Assembly: GCA_028023455.1 (NCBI GenBank)
Contig: JAQFVV010006836.1
Span: 1 to 64,000 of the forward strand
Length of the DNA: 64,000 bases
Reading direction: 5' to 3'
Source: Epiperipatus broadwayi
Taxonomy: Eukaryota; Onychophora; Udeonychophora; Euonychophora; Peripatidae
The position numbers and the translations under genes were made by a program. Below the pieces are notes generated by a model. It saw only the letters and a list, made by a program, of their open reading frames with translations, did not search any database and had not been told where the DNA came from. Numbering within the stretch: the stretch's first letter is position 1; each line of letters opens with the position of its first letter. Below, one piece after another: positions 40,901 through 46,900 of this stretch.

Positions 40901-43900
40901 CCTCAGGGTGGCCTTTGAGCATTCCACCATCAGATTTTCAATTGGATGGACGGTTGAAGAGTTGGAGTAGATTGAAACCTGTCCATTAAAGTTTGAGGAT
41001 TGGCTATCTTAATATATATCTGAGCACTTATAGCATATATGTGTAGAGATGGTAATCTGGACCAACTGATGATTGCTGGTTTAGCATGAAATACGTATAT
41101 TGGTGATTTATTTATCTTTTCGACATATATGTGTTCAAGTGTATCAGTGTTATGAGATGGTGGGTCGTGTGAAAGTCTGCGCTCATATACCCTATATATT
41201 ACATAAATAAATAATATAAGATGCTAAATGAAATTTGTTAAGCAGTTGAAAAATGATGGAAGAAATCATTAATAATGATCGGTGTATGATTGATTTACCC
41301 ATAATACTCTATTGCTGAATTATTATTTGGCATAAAGACTCATCGAATAAAATAAATAAAGATTTTATATTATTTATTAACTATGTCTCAACCCACATGT
41401 ATGCATGAATGAATTACATTTCCAAGAAAACAAATAGAAACAATAGACATTATAAATAATAAAATAATAATAGAAAAAAATATAATTTGCATTTTATTTA
41501 AACAATAATCAAAATTATTCCTCATTGCTGCCAAATTCGATACTATTATTTTCTATAATTGCTAATATCTTCTTTATCATCTTTCTTAAATACCAATATA
41601 AAAATCAACACATTCTACCAATCACTTCGTAAAAATCTTTACTATTTAAATAATAGTAAAAATCAGTCATATATCACATGACCTATATAGCTTGTATTAC
41701 CAATATGTAATATATAAAGAGCCTGCTACTAGCTCTAAACAAGCTTAATTTTTTTTTTATGATAAATGCTACAAGAGAAAATACATGAAGCTTTTATCTA
41801 TGATGGTCCCCATCCCCAGACCGGTTTTGAGCTATGGCTCTCATCAGTGAGCTCACTGATGAGAGCCATAGCCGAAAGTGGTCTGGGGATGGGGACCATC
41901 ATAGATGAAAGCTTCATGTATTTTCTCACTGATGAGAGCCATAGCTCGAAACCGGTCTGGGGATGGGGACCATCATAGATAAAAGCTTCATGTATTTTCT
42001 CTTGTAGCATTTACCATAAAAAAAAAAAAAAATTAAGCTTGTTTAGAGCTAGTAGCAGGCTCTTTATATATTACATATTTAAATAATTGTATTATAATTT
42101 TGTTAACAACTGCTTCTTTTTAAGATATCAAAAATAATTCATTTTCCTGAGCTTTTCTTTTCTTCATAGATTTAATTGCATGCCTCTCCTTTTCTTTTAA
42201 AATGCAGAAGATATTGTAATAGTTATTTTATTTTCCTGTTGTTTATTATTGTATAATTCTTTGTTAAAATCTTCCAAATGTTTTTATTGCTAAAATAATT
42301 TTTCTTTCAATATTCTGATGTTGTTTTATACTTTTGAAAAATTTACTCTTTTCTATAGCTTTCTTTACTAAATCAGTTATATTTTCTTATATTATTAATT
42401 CTTTTTTATTGTAATGATAATCATTTAAAAAAAAAATCATATTCCTTTCTTTCTTCATATATTCTCTTATCTCAATTGGTGCTTTTATGTACAAGCTATC
42501 TTTGTTATAATTCTTAGAATATCAATTATCTTTTTATTGATCTCTCAATCAAGTTTAAATCATCTTCAAAGTTTGTCAATATTTTAAATTAGTAAGTTCT
42601 GTATTTAAATTCACTAAAATGATTCTGAACAGTAATAACAAATGTTAAACCACTAAACATCACATACCAAGGCCACAAGCCAGAAACTAGTTTGGGGACA
42701 TTGGATGAGTAGGCACTAGATAGAGATTTTATGCACAAGCCTTCTGGCAACCATTGATTACTCTGGCTTGCACTGAGTGGCACTACTGTATAGAGAGTTT
42801 TGTCGGTTTTAATAACAAATGTTAATATTATTTTTTAAAATAATTTTCATTACTCTAATTTGCATTATCATGTACTTTATATGTCGTTAAATGGTGATTA
42901 CTTCCTGTGGCGAATCTATTAAGAACATTATAATTTTGAAAGACAGGTTTTTATCAGTTTAATTCAATTCTGCTATCTTAATTTGAATATTTCCATATCT
43001 ATTTAGCACTTTTCTCAAAGAAGAAATTCATAATATACACTTGTTCTTTTTTCTACAAATTTTACAAGTCACAGCTAAGTTTATCCACAAGATTCTATAA
43101 TTATTTTCCAATTCTAGCATTGAAATCTCTAATGACATTTTTGTTTGCTGTCATTAAAACCATTTTGCAAATCTATATAAGAATCCTCTATTTCTTCATC
43201 ACAAAGAGAACTTATTGGGATATAAATCCGTTATTATCGGCATTGGTAATTTTCCATTAATTTTGAATAACTAAATCTTGTAACTGTGTCTGATATACAT
43301 CAACTTCTACTGTATTGTTCTTTCATTTTTTATTAATAATGAATCTATGTGATTTCAATATTTGTGCAATCAATCTTTAAGCCAATTGACTCTTCAGTTT
43401 TTCTTCTAACTTCACAAAGTCCGATAATGTCCCATTTACTATTAAATAGTTCTTCCAATTTGTGCAATCTTCCTTCACTTGAAAGTGATCTATAATTATA
43501 TGCATTTAAATGAAAGGTCATAATCTAATGGCAGCCTGGGTTCACAACCAGGGCCTCCTGGGAACAAGGGCTCTTAATATAGTTTTGTCTACCATAATTA
43601 AAAAATAAACTTAAAAACTCCACTCTCACCCCATTCTTCATACCTTTAAGAAAACTCAACTAATGTTTCAGTTAAGAACTATCAGACAATTAAGACAAAA
43701 GACCACGGTGTCTCTTGAAAACAAAGATGAAAAGCCAATAAACTCTCCATGCTGGCTGCCATTTATTGGTGATCAGCCCCTTCAAGTTTGCTTGTTATTT
43801 GAATAATTATATAATAATAACATTGGTAATAATAATAATATATAGAATGGACATTAAGCCCTGCTCAGTTCTTTAAAGCCTCAAAGAGAAATCAAAAGGT

Positions 43901-46900
43901 CTTTCAGTTAAGAGCAATTTCCTTTCTCCCATATTTTACACATGCAGTGTATTATAACTAATTTAAAAACAGCAAACTGTATATAAAAGCACCAGGAAGT
44001 TGAAAATATCATTATATAGTTATTATAAGTTTTACATAGTGCAAAAACAAAATCCCCACAAAGTTAAATATACAGATATACTACACATATTAACATACAT
44101 TATGTGTCTATATGAACAACTTTAAAGAATAAAATTTAGAAATGCGTTATCTTGCGAGATATTATATACAAATACAAAAACTGTATTAGGAACAAAGCGT
44201 TATTAACAATAAAAATGCTGTAGTGATTAGCATGCTTTCGACAGATAATTGTCATAAACATAGCAATGCTTGTAACAGAGGCGGGTGAATAAAGACCCCA
44301 TTTAAAAGTTAAAAAATTAACATATTATTTGCATAGTGCATTAATTAGTTAGAGCAAGCAATGTTTTGGAAAGGGCAATGCAGGATTCTTTTCTATTTAT
44401 GGCATAACTGTTCTTGAAAATGTGCCACTCTTCCTTAACCTTTCGCTTGGCATCATTGTGTTCTGAGCAAACAACATTGAAACAAGTGAGCTTGAACTGA
44501 TGACCAGAATTAGTGTAATACTTGAAAAAACAGATTTTGTGTTTGAATGTGATTTTGGCCAGTTAAACATGTATTTAGGCTGAACCAAGATTTACCATAG
44601 TAAACCAATGGGAAGGAAAAAATCTTGGCGTTTGATTTTATATATAATTTGAGAATGAAGATCCAGTGGCAGTTTATCTTTTGAATTATTGATTAACTAG
44701 TACAAAATGGGAGGGGTCCATTCAACTCGATGGGTAGGAGCGATAATGAGTGACTTTGGGCATGTAGGAAAGAGACAGCCAAGATTTCTCATTGGTTGTT
44801 GGGAGTGGGTATTGCATTTTATAATAAAAATTATTGACAGTTTGAATGAGAGATGAAAGTTAAATTCAATATTGCACAGGTCAGATATGTATGTGTCAAT
44901 ATTATTTTTACAGTTGGACTCGCATTTACAAAGATAAAAATTTCTAAATAGAAATGCCTTAAGCATTGCAAGTTTGTGCATGATCTAACATATTTCGGTA
45001 TGTGAAACCGTGTTTGCAAAGAGGTTTACCAAGCATTTTGAAGTTGAATGAGTCCATGTCTTGTTGGAAATATACAAATCAAGAAATTTGCTGTTATAGT
45101 TGTCTTCATTTTCTTGAGTTCATTTCGATGATGAAGCAAGCACAAGATCCTGTTGGATTTGAGTGATGAAAGAATCTGGAGCGCTTTAAAATATATGTTC
45201 ATACATACATATGAATAACATTCACATCACCCTTCATGATGTTAGATATTTCAGCAATGCCCTCTGTGAGTAAATATAAATTCTGACCTTCAAACAGCTC
45301 GTTTTAAAGTTTAGTTGTATGAAGTTCAAAATTTATATTTACTCACAGAGGGCATTGCTGAAATATCTTAAATACTGTGAAGAGTGATTTGAATGTTTTC
45401 TATCTATTTCAATTAGCGGTATGCATTATGATATACATATATGATCAAATATCATTTATAAATTTTTAACTTCATTAACCTTTAAAAATAAACATTTTTT
45501 ATACATACATTTCTTACTAAATATTTTCTTAATCTACGTAAGATTGTGTAAAAAAAAACTATCAAAAATTGTTTTAATTATGTTTCTCTTTTTAAATACC
45601 TTGATATTCCCAAAAATTATTTCATGTGAATGTGCTATTGTTTTGATTGTTTGGTTATTTAGAATACATTTAAAAACATCTCTTATTATAATCATAATCA
45701 TAAGAAACTTTAGTAGTTCTCTTACAATGACACTAATGTTAGTGATTTGATTAAAAGCAAAATAGATATTTTGTTTGGAAGAATAACAAATTGAATGTGG
45801 ACTTTCATAACCAATATAAAGATTTAAAGGCAGACCCTTAACAACTAACAAGACCTAAAAATAATTGGTGAATTAAAATGGTAAAAGAAATTGTGATTTC
45901 TTGTCTATTTTTTTTTTTGATGTATTAAAAATAGTATACATATATGAAAAATAACACAATCATAGTAAATTCAGCAATGGCATTCTCTTGTATGATATTT
46001 TGAACAGGTAGCAGGAATATTTTGATTATCTTTTGAATAATGATATAAGAAGTGAGATGATGACTTTTAATGATATATCTGTTCTATGTACTTTTAGACT
46101 TGGTCAAAAATATCCAGCTTAGTGAAGTTGAAATAGCATTTTATAATTTTAAAAATACAAAGGTATGCAAAGTTTGCAGATCCGAGGAGAAATTTTGGAG
46201 TTTTAAAATACAGAGGTGATACATTAATTTCAAAATATTGGAATTTTTAGGAATATAATGGACTAATGTCACCTGATCTTAAGTATCTTTCTATTATTCT
46301 CACTTTTAAAAATAAAGACTAACAAGAATGCCGTAATATCATTCACTTAGCAAAAGTAGATGAACAAGCCGCTTCAATGATTACCAGAAGCATATGGTTT
46401 AGAGAAACAAGAAATAGTTAGTCACAGTTTTTGTTGATAGCTTTGGACGAGTTATATATAGTTTTTGTCAAAGAATTTGATTATTAATTAAAAAGGTCTA
46501 TGGCATTTTTTGAAATTAATGTTTCTATCAAAGTTTAACCTATATTATATAGCTTCTATATGATGAAATTAGAGGAAATGTTATTATACAAGTGAAAAAT
46601 GTGAAGCATTTGAAATGAAAGCTGGTATTAAGCAAGGATATATACCAACTCCCAAGTTCTTTGCATTTGATTCTACGTATTAGCAGTCTTTGGAATTGTT
46701 TGTAGGTGGTTTCATAAAACAAGTATCAAGAAGTGATACAGATGTGGTAGCAGAATTTTTAATTTAAATTGAAATGAGAATTTACACTTCTTACTTCAAT
46801 ATCCGCAGTATACTGATGATTATGTTATTCTTTCTAACCCTAAAAAAGAAGTTTCCAACATTTTGAACACAACTTATAATTATGTTGGTTTAATAATCAA

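Larger units (their letters stand above)
41655..42075. mobile_element. HHR-C insertion, inverted with tandem ribozymes
   Basis: Flanked by a 12-bp duplication TATTTAAATAAT (41643-41654, 42076-42087). Outer arms mirror each other (AGAGCCTGCTACTAGCTCTA then AACAAGCTTAATTTTT on the left, the complement on the right). The left arm carries an antisense ribozyme; the right carries two sense ribozymes 73 nt apart (41856, 41929). Open frames of about 70 codons on both strands arise from the palindrome and are not genes. Confidence 0.85.

Noticed and set aside
41766-42010. Two 70-codon open frames on opposite strands with nearly the same N-terminus
   Set aside because: They arise because the HHR-C element is palindromic here; the sequence is explained by ribozyme and arm repeats, not by coding selection.
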